Assembly: GCA_964389365.1 (NCBI GenBank)
Contig: CAYMDO010000033.1
Coordinates: 1 to 22,240 of the forward strand
DNA from: UBA993 sp964389365
GTDB lineage: Bacteria; Bacillota; Dethiobacteria; DTU022
Length of the DNA: 22,240 bases
Reading direction: 5' to 3'
Part shown: positions 1-6,768 of the stretch, one piece after another
How positions within the stretch are numbered: position 1 is the first letter of the stretch
Layout: each line of letters begins with the position of its first letter
Made by a program: the position numbers and the translations under genes
Notes under the pieces: generated by a model
What the model was told of the DNA's origin: nothing
The model's database searches: none
Seen by the model: only the letters and a program-made list of their open reading frames with translations

Positions 1-65
1 TTAGAGGGTGCCTTGTTTTTTAGAGGATTTTTGCTACAACGCAAATGGCTTTAATGTTTATTTCC

Positions 66-94
66 TTGACGGACCGGTAACGAACCCTTATAAT
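66..94 (+). promoter_or_regulatory. Promoter of tRNA-Leu
   Basis: A -35 box TTGACG (66-71) and a perfect -10 box TATAAT (89-94) are separated by 17 nt. This is a near-consensus housekeeping sigma promoter. Transcription would start near 101, about 15 nt before the mature tRNA. Bases 1-65 show nothing else recognisable. Confidence 0.85.
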
Positions 95-115
95 CGTGTA
101 TGGAAAAAAATTTAT

Positions 116-200
116 GTCGGGGTGGCGGAACAGGCAGACGCGCACGTTTGAGGGGCGTGTGGTAAACACCGTGGGGGTTCAAGTCCCCCTCCCGACACCA
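116..200 (+). tRNA. tRNA-Leu (anticodon GAG)
   Basis: The 85-nt sequence folds as a class II tRNA. The acceptor stem pairs 116-122 with 190-196 (last pair G-T). The D stem is GCG/CGC, and the anticodon stem is CACGT/GCGTG around loop TTGAGGG, giving anticodon GAG. A long variable arm typical of Leu follows, then the T arm GGGGG-TTCAAGT-CCCCC, discriminator A and an encoded CCA. GAG reads CUC/CUU leucine codons. It is a single-gene unit with its own promoter and terminator. No integrase or attachment-site duplication is next to it. Confidence 0.97.
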
Positions 201-210
201 GTGGCGAATA

Positions 211-242
211 GCGCGAAGATTTTTCTTTGCGCTTTTTCTTTT
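211..242 (+). terminator. Rho-independent terminator of tRNA-Leu
   Basis: Nine-pair stem GCGCGAAGA (211-219) with TCTTTGCGC (224-232), one G-T pair and a 4-nt T loop, followed by a T-rich tract (233-241). It lies 10 nt after the tRNA CCA end. Confidence 0.9.
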
Positions 243-255
243 AGCCTGCACATAA

Positions 256-261
256 TATAAT
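256..261 (+). promoter_or_regulatory. Possible -10 box upstream of the FkbM methyltransferase
   Basis: A perfect TATAAT lies 81 nt before the methyltransferase start, just after the tRNA terminator. No good -35 box is found 16-18 nt upstream because that stretch is the terminator T tract, so the assignment is tentative. Confidence 0.4.
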
Positions 262-341
262 AGGGTAGGTTTTTCCCGGTGACAGCGGAAAAATGCAAAA
301 TCTCTAATTGCGCCGGTAAGTTAACCGGGAAAGGGGGATAA

Positions 342-1247
342 ATGTACACTTTAGCCGAAACCCCGATCGCCAGGATGATTACACTTGACAAAGATGATTG
401 CATCGGGCGTATCGTCAGAAGCAACACCCACTTTGGCCTGGATCAGGTTATTCAGGCGAAACAATTCATTTCATCACAGAATAAAGATTGGCAAACGGTT
501 CACTTTATCGATATCGGCGCTAACATTGGTACGCATATTGTCGCTGCTCTTTTGGGTGCCGGATTCTCAGAAGCCACAGCTTTTGAGCCGGTACCGGAAC
601 TTTATGAAGTACTGAAACAAAATATCAGCATCAACAGCCTCAGCCTGAAATCGGCGCTTTTTAGCCTGGCCCTGTCAAAGAAAAAGGCCACACAGCAAAT
701 TGAACTCTCACCCCACAACACGGGCGACAACAGGATCGTTAAAGCAAATCGTTTATCCAGGCACAATGAAGACAGATGGGATAAAACACCGGTTTCGACC
801 ATCACCCTGGACAGTATTGTCAGCATGAAGGATGGCCGGATAAATTTTCTGCCGACAGCGATAGGAAAAATAATAAATCCCGGGTCTGTGAACTTGAACG
901 GGGGGGACAGCTATAATCCGCTGCTATCCCTATCCGGGGTTTCTCTCAGCCGGGATAACACTCTGGTGTGGATTGACACGCAGGGGCATGAACCGGATGT
1001 ATTCAGAGGTGCAAGTAAGCTGCTGAGGTCAGGGATCCCTCTGGTAACTGAGTTCTGGCCCTATGGGCTGACCAGGGCAGGCTTCTCTTTTAATTCTTAC
1101 TGGAAATATCTTAAGCAGCGGAAAATCTATATCCTGTCCGAAACCCCGACGCCATTTTCAAGACAGGATGCACTGTCATTTTTTAAATCTGCTGTTCAAA
1201 AAGAAAATGAGATCTATTCCCCCCACCTTGATTTACTGGTAATTTGA
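342..1247 (+). CDS. FkbM-family SAM-dependent methyltransferase
   Basis: This is a 301-residue class I methyltransferase of the FkbM type, a family that commonly O-methylates sugars or polyketides. Motif I, DIGANIGTH, is at about residues 57-65. The acidic-loop motif AFEPVPELYE lies near 80-90, and the late motif WIDTQGHEPDVFRGA matches the family's conserved DxxGxE..VLRGA element. The start is ATG 342, with AAGGGGG (331-337) as ribosome binding site. Between the LDSIV element and WIDTQGHE there is a stretch of about 40 residues, rich in Gly, Ser and Asn, that is longer than the usual short link in this family. The neighbouring wall-glycan genes suggest a glycan substrate, but none is shown. 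Family is secure; substrate unknown. Confidence 0.88.
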   Translation: MYTLAETPIARMITLDKDDCIGRIVRSNTHFGLDQVIQAKQFISSQNKDWQTVHFIDIGANIGTHIVAALLGAGFSEATAFEPVPELYEVLKQNISINSLSLKSALFSLALSKKKATQQIELSPHNTGDNRIVKANRLSRHNEDRWDKTPVSTITLDSIVSMKDGRINFLPTAIGKIINPGSVNLNGGDSYNPLLSLSGVSLSRDNTLVWIDTQGHEPDVFRGASKLLRSGIPLVTEFWPYGLTRAGFSFNSYWKYLKQRKIYILSETPTPFSRQDALSFFKSAVQKENEIYSPHLDLLVI

Positions 1248-1275
1248 CGCCGGTGGTAATTACCCGGCAGATAAT

Positions 1276-1308
1276 CGCAGAAGCCCTGTTAATAGCAGGG
1301 CTTCTGCG
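1276..1308. terminator. Hairpin between convergent genes, probable bidirectional terminator
   Basis: Perfect 13-bp inverted repeat: CGCAGAAGCCCTG (1276-1288) pairs with CAGGGCTTCTGCG (1296-1308) around a 7-nt loop. It sits between the converging ends of the FkbM and lipoprotein genes, the expected place for a shared terminator. Neither side carries a clear T tract, so termination may be factor-assisted. Confidence 0.7.
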
Positions 1309-1360
1309 GTAAGCCTAAATTTTCCCGGCGGTACGATTCCGCCATAATTTACCGTTGGCG

Positions 1361-1978
1361 CTAATTGAAAGTCAGCGTGCTAACAATTTCTGTAAATAAT
1401 GCTTCGTCAAACTCGTAAATCGCGCCTAATGTTGCCACAACAACAGTTACCCACTTGCCATCTTTTTGTGATCCAATAGCTATGGCATCTAAAGCTATCA
1501 GGGGTACTGCAGGGTGGTTAAACTTAAAGATAGCACGGGTTGCATCAGCACCCCCGACCAGTTTAACCGCTTTCGTAGAATCAATCTTAACTTTTGAACC
1601 TTCAGCGGTTTCGATCGCACCCTCGAGAGCTTCTTCAAATGATGCAGCTTCGTCAATATCAATAAACATCAGCGGGACTTTATCTTCTGAAACTACATAG
1701 TAAACTATAGTCGACCCTTCAGAGACTTCATTTTCAACCCAAGCTGCCGGGTACTTGACTGTAAAACCGTAATCTGAGTTGACATATTCCTTTGCCTCAA
1801 ATGAGGGAACAAATGGTTCAGGTTCTGCAATTTCTTCTGTTTCTTCCGGAGCTCCGGCTTCCTCTTCCGGAACTTCAGGTTCTGTTGCAGGTGTTTTGGC
1901 AGCACAACCAGCCAGTAAAAGCATGAATACAAGTGACATTACTATGAGAACATAAACGGTCAGCCTTGTTTTTGTCAT
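1361..1978 (-). CDS. Secreted lipoprotein with PsbP-like domain
   Basis: This is a 205-residue putative lipoprotein. A basic N terminus (MTKTR) leads into a hydrophobic stretch and the lipobox LLAGC, with the lipidated Cys at about residue 25. An acidic, Pro/Glu-rich linker of about 35 residues follows, typical of a tether from membrane to domain. The rest, beginning YVNSDYGFTVKYPAAW, resembles the PsbP/DUF1795-type fold found in many Firmicute lipoproteins of unknown role. I chose ATG 1976-1978 because GGAGG lies 8 nt upstream; the in-frame GTG at 1991-1993 overlaps that ribosome binding site. It converges on the FkbM gene. Function unknown. Confidence 0.82.
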   Translation of the reverse strand: MTKTRLTVYVLIVMSLVFMLLLAGCAAKTPATEPEVPEEEAGAPEETEEIAEPEPFVPSFEAKEYVNSDYGFTVKYPAAWVENEVSEGSTIVYYVVSEDKVPLMFIDIDEAASFEEALEGAIETAEGSKVKIDSTKAVKLVGGADATRAIFKFNHPAVPLIALDAIAIGSQKDGKWVTVVVATLGAIYEFDEALFTEIVSTLTFN

Positions 1979-2223
1979 TAACCTTGCCTCCACTCTGTTT
2001 ACTTGACACTAAAAACAGGGTACCCTTTGCCTGACTGCCGACAGTGATTTTTACCGACAGACCCCCTTTGCTAAACTACCGGAGTATTGTTGCCTTTCTG
2101 CAAAACATGATTAAAAAGGCTTATCAATCTTTCTGTTCTAGCAAAACAGTCATTTGTACTTCGCTTAATAGTTTTAAACTCCTCTTTTACCTTCGTCTTT
2201 TTAGTGTTTAAGGCCTGTCTATA
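1979..2223. other. Intergenic region between divergent lipoprotein and LCP genes
   Basis: This AT-rich spacer must hold the promoter of the minus-strand lipoprotein gene, but I find no convincing -35/-10 pair for it. A GGGTACCC palindrome (near 2019-2026) is the only notable symmetry. No credible gene is seen on either strand. Confidence 0.5.
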
Positions 2224-2232
2224 TGTTATAAT
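2224..2232 (+). promoter_or_regulatory. Extended -10 promoter of the LCP gene
   Basis: TGTTATAAT (2224-2232) fits the extended -10 pattern TGnTATAAT. The -35 region (about 2204-2209) is poor, as is common for extended -10 promoters. The start site would be near 2239, about 30 nt before the start codon. Confidence 0.65.
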
Positions 2233-2268
2233 CTGGCTGTTGGGTTTGCGTTTATTGGAGGTTTTTTT

Positions 2269-3486
2269 TTGTTTAAACAATTGAAGGATAATGTGTCATC
2301 GTACAGCAGGTTAATTAAGATATTGATATTTGCCGGCGCGGTGGCGGTTGTCCTGCTTGCCGTAACCTGCATTGTTTTTTTTATCTTCTATCAGCAGATT
2401 CAGGAGACCCAGCGAATTGCCCTGGATACGGATCCACTGGTTTCGGAGGCATATAATAGTGGTAGCAGTGAAGATCCGGAAAAAACTGCGCGGGATACGG
2501 CAGTTGCCGAGTTTCCTGGACATATTGTCAACATCGGGCTTCTGGGTTTCGATCGGGGTTGGGGCCGCGAAGACAGGGGGCACTATATGTTTCGCCCCGA
2601 TGTGCAGGCGGTAGTATCTATCGATTTCGAACGGGATCAGGTATCCGTGATCAGGATTCCCCGCGATTCTTATGTGCCGATTCACGGGGCGGGCGGCTTT
2701 CACGATAAAATAAACCATGCATACCATTATGGATATTATGCCGGTGGCGGGGATGATCATAACGCCGACGGGATTCGTTATACTCTTTTGACAATCAGTA
2801 ATGTTTTGGGGGGCGTTCCGATCCATTACTACATATCTGTAGATATGTACTCCGTTGTCGCGTTGGTTCAGGCTTTAGGCGGCATCTATTATAATGTGGA
2901 AGAAAGGATTGTTGACGAAGTCTGGATCTATGGCGTCCAGCTGCCGCCGATCGAACCGGGTTACCAGCTTCTTGATGGTACTAATTACATGCGCATCCTG
3001 CAGTACCGTGATGCCAATTCAAGCCAGGATCACGGGCGTATCGAAAGGCAGGGAAAGCTACTTTCTGAAACTTATCATTACCTGAGAAAAAACCGCAGGC
3101 TTGCCGATATACCGGTTATCTACAGGATCTATAAAAAATATGTAGATACTGACCTTTCGTACAAAAAAATCTCTGCCCTGGCGAATTATTTCCTCAAAGT
3201 CGAGCTATCCGATCAGAGCCTGAACTTTTTTACTTTACTTGGATCAAGCCAGATGAAAGATGGGGTGTACTACGAAGTAATCGATCAGGAGCTGCGCCTG
3301 AAAATAATCGAAGAGGTTTTTGGCCTGAAGGTTGACCCGTGGCAGCCGATTGAGTTGAAAGACAGCCCGGAATATATTCAGGAACAGGAAAGGCAAAAGA
3401 GAATCGAGGAAGGCGGGGGGCCGGACCCTCAATTTCCTGCTTTTGAAGATATTCAGCAGCTGTTTGATTTTTATACTGAATATTAA
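2269..3486 (+). CDS. LytR-CpsA-Psr (LCP) family cell wall glycan transferase
   Basis: This 405-residue protein has a short cytoplasmic N terminus, one membrane segment (about residues 15-42) and an extracellular LCP domain (about 87-275). LCP proteins transfer wall teichoic acids or capsular glycans from undecaprenyl pyrophosphate to peptidoglycan. Conserved elements are visible: RPDVQAVVSID (109-119), the IPRDSYV motif with Arg132 and Asp133, KINHAYHYG (147-155), and QYRD..DHGRIERQ (245-261), which supplies phosphate-binding arginines. The C-terminal tail is charged and proline-containing. The start is TTG 2269, placed 7 nt after GGAGG (2257-2261) by a run of T. It is the first gene of a plus-strand group with a GT4 enzyme, consistent with attachment of a surface glycan. 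Family assignment is secure; the glycan is not identified. Confidence 0.93.
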   Translation: MFKQLKDNVSSYSRLIKILIFAGAVAVVLLAVTCIVFFIFYQQIQETQRIALDTDPLVSEAYNSGSSEDPEKTARDTAVAEFPGHIVNIGLLGFDRGWGREDRGHYMFRPDVQAVVSIDFERDQVSVIRIPRDSYVPIHGAGGFHDKINHAYHYGYYAGGGDDHNADGIRYTLLTISNVLGGVPIHYYISVDMYSVVALVQALGGIYYNVEERIVDEVWIYGVQLPPIEPGYQLLDGTNYMRILQYRDANSSQDHGRIERQGKLLSETYHYLRKNRRLADIPVIYRIYKKYVDTDLSYKKISALANYFLKVELSDQSLNFFTLLGSSQMKDGVYYEVIDQELRLKIIEEVFGLKVDPWQPIELKDSPEYIQEQERQKRIEEGGGPDPQFPAFEDIQQLFDFYTEY

Positions 3487-3519
3487 TAAGTTATTTGGCA
3501 CGCTTTTCAGTTTATGCAT

Positions 3520-3550
3520 TATTAACTGCGGTTAGCTGTACGAGCATGCA
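3520..3550 (+). repeat. Upstream element copy A (shared with 20941-20974)
   Basis: A 31-nt stretch between the LCP gene and the GT4 gene. It shares the exact 13-mer TATTAACTGCGGT and a distal GAGCATGCA block with a stretch before the second GT4 gene near 20.95 kb. I count 26 matches over 31 aligned bases plus a 3-nt gap. It may be a regulatory element or a relic of duplication. It ends 51 nt before the start codon here. Confidence 0.55.
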
Positions 3551-3601
3551 AAGCTTTGGCTACTGCCGGCATTATAAAAAAGAAGGGTTTGAGGCTCAAA
3601 A

Positions 3602-4852
3602 TTGAATAAGCTCAAAATTGCGTTCCTGACATATCGAGGCAACATGCGCTGCGGGGGTCAGGGTATTTACTCCTGGTACCTTGTTCAAGAGCTGAAAAAG
3701 CTCGGGCACGATATTACCGTTATATCCGGCCCTCCTTATATTGATCCCCTGGAACAGGTAGAAATAAAGAAACTGCCTTCCATGTATGACGTGTATGACC
3801 GCCGGCTGCCCAAGCCACTTTCAAGGTTGCTAAACCCCATAAATTTTTGGGAATGGGCGCAAATAATATCAAAAGGTTTTCCGGAGCCGTTTTCTTTTAC
3901 TTTACGTACTTATCTATACTTGCGTAAGCGCTTAAAACGGGGCGATTTTGATCTGGTGCATGACAATCAGTCTCTCGGGTACGGTCTTTTATTCCTGCGC
4001 CGCTGGCTGCCGGTTACAGCCACAGTACATCACCCGATGCACGTAGACCGTGAAGCATCGCTGAAACAGGCGAGAAGTGTGCGGGAAAAAATCAAGAAGC
4101 GCCGTTTTTACGGTTTTATAGCCATGCAGGACCGGGTGATTCGGCGCCTTGATGGGCTGATTACTGTTTCGAGGGCGGCTAAGGATGCTAATGTCACCTC
4201 TTACCGTATTGCTGAAAATAGGATGAAAGTAATATATAACGGTGTTGATACGAACATCTTTCGCCCGCTTAACCTGGAGAGGTTGGATAATACGCTGCTG
4301 CTTGTAACCAACACCGAAGACCGGAAAAAAGGAGTACTTTACCTGTTTCAGGCGATGCAGAAACTGCCTTCGGAAGTGAAGCTGAAAGTGGTCGATGAAG
4401 TTAAACAGCGTAACTACGCCTATGTGCTGCGCGAAGAAATGGGGCTTCAGGAGCGGGTAACATTTACCGGCCGGTTATCCACGGAAGACCTAGTAAAACA
4501 ATATAATACGGCAAGTATTGTTATTGTGCCATCGGTATACGAAGGGTTCGGACTTCCGGCTGCTGAAGCTTCAGCCTGCGCATCACCGGTTATTGCTACC
4601 AGCGGGGGCGCCCTGCCCGAGGTCGTGGAAAACGGTGAAACAGGGTTGATAGTTCCGCCTATGGATCCGGAAGCTTTGGCTAATGCCATAAGCACGCTTC
4701 TGGCTGATCGGGATTTACGGGAAAAAATGGGCGAAAACGGAAGGGATAGAGTCCGGCATTTATTTACCTGGCAGAAAGCAGCATTAGAACATACTGAATA
4801 TTTCCAGGAGGTAATAGATGAATACAGTCGACTTCGCACAGCTGGGCGTTAA
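3602..4852 (+). CDS. Glycosyltransferase family 4 (GT-B fold)
   Basis: This 416-residue enzyme is a retaining GT4 glycosyltransferase that would act in the cytoplasm, moving a sugar from a nucleotide donor to a growing glycan. The N-terminal Rossmann half opens with KLKIAFLTYRGN and the glycine-rich GGQGIYSWYL loop (18-27). The C-terminal donor half carries TGRLSTEDL (289-297) and the EX7E motif, Glu314 to Glu322, in EGFGLPAAE. The start is TTG 3602, 7 nt after GAGG (3591-3594). Its end overlaps the next methyltransferase gene by 35 bp, so the two are likely co-translated. Donor and acceptor cannot be told from sequence. Confidence 0.93.
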   Translation: MNKLKIAFLTYRGNMRCGGQGIYSWYLVQELKKLGHDITVISGPPYIDPLEQVEIKKLPSMYDVYDRRLPKPLSRLLNPINFWEWAQIISKGFPEPFSFTLRTYLYLRKRLKRGDFDLVHDNQSLGYGLLFLRRWLPVTATVHHPMHVDREASLKQARSVREKIKKRRFYGFIAMQDRVIRRLDGLITVSRAAKDANVTSYRIAENRMKVIYNGVDTNIFRPLNLERLDNTLLLVTNTEDRKKGVLYLFQAMQKLPSEVKLKVVDEVKQRNYAYVLREEMGLQERVTFTGRLSTEDLVKQYNTASIVIVPSVYEGFGLPAAEASACASPVIATSGGALPEVVENGETGLIVPPMDPEALANAISTLLADRDLREKMGENGRDRVRHLFTWQKAALEHTEYFQEVIDEYSRLRTAGR

Positions 4853-5573
4853 TGAGGGTGAATTAATACTTGATGCCGGTTGTGGTGTAGGGAGGCACAG
4901 CTGGAACCTGATCAAAGGCGAACATCGTGTGATCTCGGTCGATCTTGATCTGGAAGCCCTGAAAGAGAACTACCGGTTCATGAGATATATGAATTCCCTT
5001 GGGGAAGTGAAGGGTACTTTTTGTGTAATCATGGGCAATGTCCAGGCCCTTCCTTTTTCTGATGCAACCTTTGACCGGGTTATCTGTTCCGAAGTGCTCG
5101 AGCATGTTGATGATTACCATAAAGCGATGTCCGAGCTGGTGCGCGTGTTAAAACCGGGCGGCACAATCGGCGTTTCTGTCCCTACCTGGATAACCGAAGT
5201 TTTCTATTGGAGGCTGGACAAGAATTACAGCCATCCGGGTGGCCATATCAGGATTTTCAGGGCTTTTCAGGTACGCGAGCTGTTGAATGCATGTGGGTTA
5301 AAAATCACCGGCAGTAACCGCCGCCACAGCCTTCACACGCCGTACTGGTTCCTAAAGTGCCTATTCGGACTTGACCGGGAGAATGCACTATTGCCCCGCG
5401 CATACCACCGCTTTCTCCGCTGGGTTGAAAACAATTCTTCTCCTATTTTTAAATTTCTGGAAAAAATGTTCGATCCCCTTTTTGGCAAAAGCCTCGTATT
5501 TTATGCCCTCAAAGAGGAAGATCCGGCAGTGGGCGCCGCGGGTACCCGCGCAGCATCAGAACATCGGCAGTAG
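4818..5573 (+). CDS. Class I SAM-dependent methyltransferase (Methyltransf_11 type)
   Basis: This 251-residue methyltransferase has motif I LDAGCGVGR at 18-26, the acidic ribose-binding SVDLD near 39-43, and the later motifs ALPFSDATFDRVICSEVLEH and LKPGGTIGVSVP, typical of UbiE/Methyltransf_11 proteins. The start is ATG 4818 with an AGGAGGT site (4806-4812) inside the end of the GT4 gene, giving a 35-bp overlap and probable translational coupling. This suggests it modifies the product of that glycosyltransferase. The last 17 or so residues, after VFYALKEED, are Ala/Gly-rich, low in complexity and lie on the complement of the convergent methyltransferase gene. That tail may be a late extension by loss of an earlier stop. 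Substrate unknown. Confidence 0.9.
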   Translation: MNTVDFAQLGVNEGELILDAGCGVGRHSWNLIKGEHRVISVDLDLEALKENYRFMRYMNSLGEVKGTFCVIMGNVQALPFSDATFDRVICSEVLEHVDDYHKAMSELVRVLKPGGTIGVSVPTWITEVFYWRLDKNYSHPGGHIRIFRAFQVRELLNACGLKITGSNRRHSLHTPYWFLKCLFGLDRENALLPRAYHRFLRWVENNSSPIFKFLEKMFDPLFGKSLVFYALKEEDPAVGAAGTRAASEHRQ

Positions 5574-6321
5574 AAGGCAGATGGCGGGCTACCAGGTTCA
5601 GGCTCCGGAGAATTATCCCGGTCAGGGGTTTCGGCAGCCGTTTCAATAAACTGCCATACTTGGGAAGGCCGAATAAAAGAGATGTTCCCCAGATTGTTTC
5701 CTGCTGCAGCGAAGGTCCAACCAGGGCTTTCAACACTTTGTAATCAACACGGATGGTATGGTCCACCGGTGTATCCCAGGGCATTACGCCTTCCGGTTTT
5801 TTAAAACGCAGTGCGGTGACCAGGCGCCCCAGACGGAAACCTGCGCTTTCAAAGTTAGCCACGCTCAAAACCACCCAGCCGTCAGGCTTAGTTACCCGGG
5901 ACATCTCGCGGACAGCCTGCAGCGGGTTATAGAAATGGTCGATTGCCCCTTTACAAAACACCACGTCAAATGTGTTGTCGGCAAAAGGCAGGTTTTCCCC
6001 GAAAGCGCGGACCAGGTCCATTCGCAGATTTTTGTCTGACAGCGCTTTTTTCGCCTCTTCAATCATTACGTCTGAAACCTCAACCCCCACACCTCTCATG
6101 CCCCGTTCTAAAAGCTGGATAGCATCAGCCGCACGCCCGCAACCGACATCCAAAAATAACCCTCCGGGCATAAAGGAGGCATTCAATGTCTCGCCGATCA
6201 TTCTTTCGCAGAGGTATTCCAGGTCTGGGTTGATTTCTGAAGGAAAAACATGGTCGTCATTCCAGTGCAGATCTACTTTATGCTCAGCTGTCACTAATTC
6301 GACTTCATTTATTTTTTTCAT
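5509..6321 (-). CDS. Class I SAM-dependent methyltransferase coupled to a Trm112-like peptide
   Basis: This 270-residue methyltransferase has motif I LFLDVGCGRAADA at 56-68, GVEVSD as the acidic motif, NLPFADNTFDVVFCKGAIDHF for motifs II/III and a later VTKPDGWVVLSVANF strand. It starts at ATG 6319-6321 and shares ATGA with the stop of the upstream 57-residue Trm112-like gene. The C-terminal third, with the PKYGSLLKRLPKPLTGIILRS segment, is basic and partly hydrophobic and might touch the membrane. The 3' end overlaps the convergent methyltransferase by 65 bp. The target could be a glycan lipid, tRNA or protein; the setting favours glycan modification, but this is inference. Confidence 0.88.
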   Translation of the reverse strand: MKKINEVELVTAEHKVDLHWNDDHVFPSEINPDLEYLCERMIGETLNASFMPGGLFLDVGCGRAADAIQLLERGMRGVGVEVSDVMIEEAKKALSDKNLRMDLVRAFGENLPFADNTFDVVFCKGAIDHFYNPLQAVREMSRVTKPDGWVVLSVANFESAGFRLGRLVTALRFKKPEGVMPWDTPVDHTIRVDYKVLKALVGPSLQQETIWGTSLLFGLPKYGSLLKRLPKPLTGIILRSLNLVARHLPSTADVLMLRGYPRRPLPDLPL

Positions 6322-6491
6322 TTATTTTCCCCGGCCAGAATTTCCGCTTCGTTAACAAACATTATCGGAATATCATCTTTTACAGGGTAGAGGCGCCTGC
6401 ATTCCCGGCAGAAAAAGCCTTCACTGCCCCGCTGCTCCAATGATACCTTGCACAAGGGGCAGGCCAGAATTGAAAATAGTTCACTATCCAT
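6318..6491 (-). CDS. Trm112/YcaR-like zinc-ribbon peptide
   Basis: I translate a 57-residue protein from ATG 6489-6491, preceded by GGGAGGA with 8 nt between GGAGG and ATG. It begins MDSELFSILACPLCK and contains CPLC (Cys11, Cys14) and CREC (Cys28, Cys31), followed by RRLYPVKDDIPIMF. This matches the Trm112p/YcaR (UPF0434) pattern of CPxC, a second CxxC and YPI.DGIP.ML. Trm112 proteins in eukaryotes and archaea bind and activate several class I methyltransferases. Bacterial relatives are small and mostly uncharacterised. The stop codon overlaps the start of the downstream methyltransferase (ATGA), so the two are probably made in step. It is easily missed because of its size. Confidence 0.88.
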   Translation of the reverse strand: MDSELFSILACPLCKVSLEQRGSEGFFCRECRRLYPVKDDIPIMFVNEAEILAGENK

Positions 6492-6582
6492 CGATAATTC
6501 CTCCCTCGGTATGCCGGCACAATGCCACGCCTGGCTCAGTTCATATTTTGCTTTATGGCTGCCTTATTAAAATAATTATCCT

Positions 6583-6603
6583 GCTGTATGAAAGAAATAC
6601 AGC
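6583..6603. other. Small perfect hairpin in a divergent intergenic region
   Basis: GCTGTAT (6583-6589) and ATACAGC (6597-6603) form a perfect 7-bp inverted repeat around a 7-nt loop. An 8-bp palindrome TTCATGAA follows within a few bases. It lies between the divergent Trm112-like and TagO-like genes, so an operator or leader hairpin is possible. No T tract supports a terminator. Nothing else recognisable occupies 6492-6690. Confidence 0.4.
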
Positions 6604-6690
6604 TTCATGAATTCTACACCTAGCGGCTAAAACCTTTTTTCTGCCACCATAAAGTGCTTTTAGCATCTGCCCCGGCGGAAACTAAGCAGG

Positions 6691-6718
6691 TTGTCATTAT
6701 TTTGCAATATGCTATGAT
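6691..6718 (+). promoter_or_regulatory. Promoter of the TagO/WecA - flippase unit
   Basis: TTGTCA (6691-6696) and TATGAT (6713-6718) are spaced by 16 nt. The predicted start of transcription near 6725 rules out the in-frame TTG at 6718 as a start codon for the gene behind it. Confidence 0.7.
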
Positions 6719-6768
6719 TGACTTTAAGTAACTTGAAGTCAGGCTGTATGAACAGGAAGGAGATTTTA

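Noticed and set aside
116..200. tRNA-Leu as an integration site for a mobile island
   Set aside because: No integrase, no repeat of the tRNA 3' end and no phage or transposon gene is present in the window.
51..251. Minus-strand reading frame across the tRNA gene
   Set aside because: It is the antisense translation of tRNA-Leu, containing the familiar spurious string GDLNPHG; it has no independent support.
2311..2826. Minus-strand 171-residue frame inside the LCP gene
   Set aside because: Antisense to a clearly conserved LCP domain, with no domain of its own.
3546..3605. 19-codon frame (MQSFGYCRHYKK...) ending in TGA that overlaps the TTG start of the first GT4 gene
   Set aside because: The overlap is suggestive of coupling, but there is no ribosome binding site before its ATG and the ATG lies inside the shared upstream element.
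3594..3620. Direct repeat GCTCAAAATTG twice around the GT4 start
   Set aside because: Two 11-bp copies 16 bp apart; the second is simply the coding sequence for KLKI, and its TTG is out of frame. Likely chance or slippage.
5972..6355. Plus-strand 127-residue frame opposite the second methyltransferase and Trm112-like gene
   Set aside because: It is a shadow of two well-supported minus-strand genes and shows no recognisable domain.
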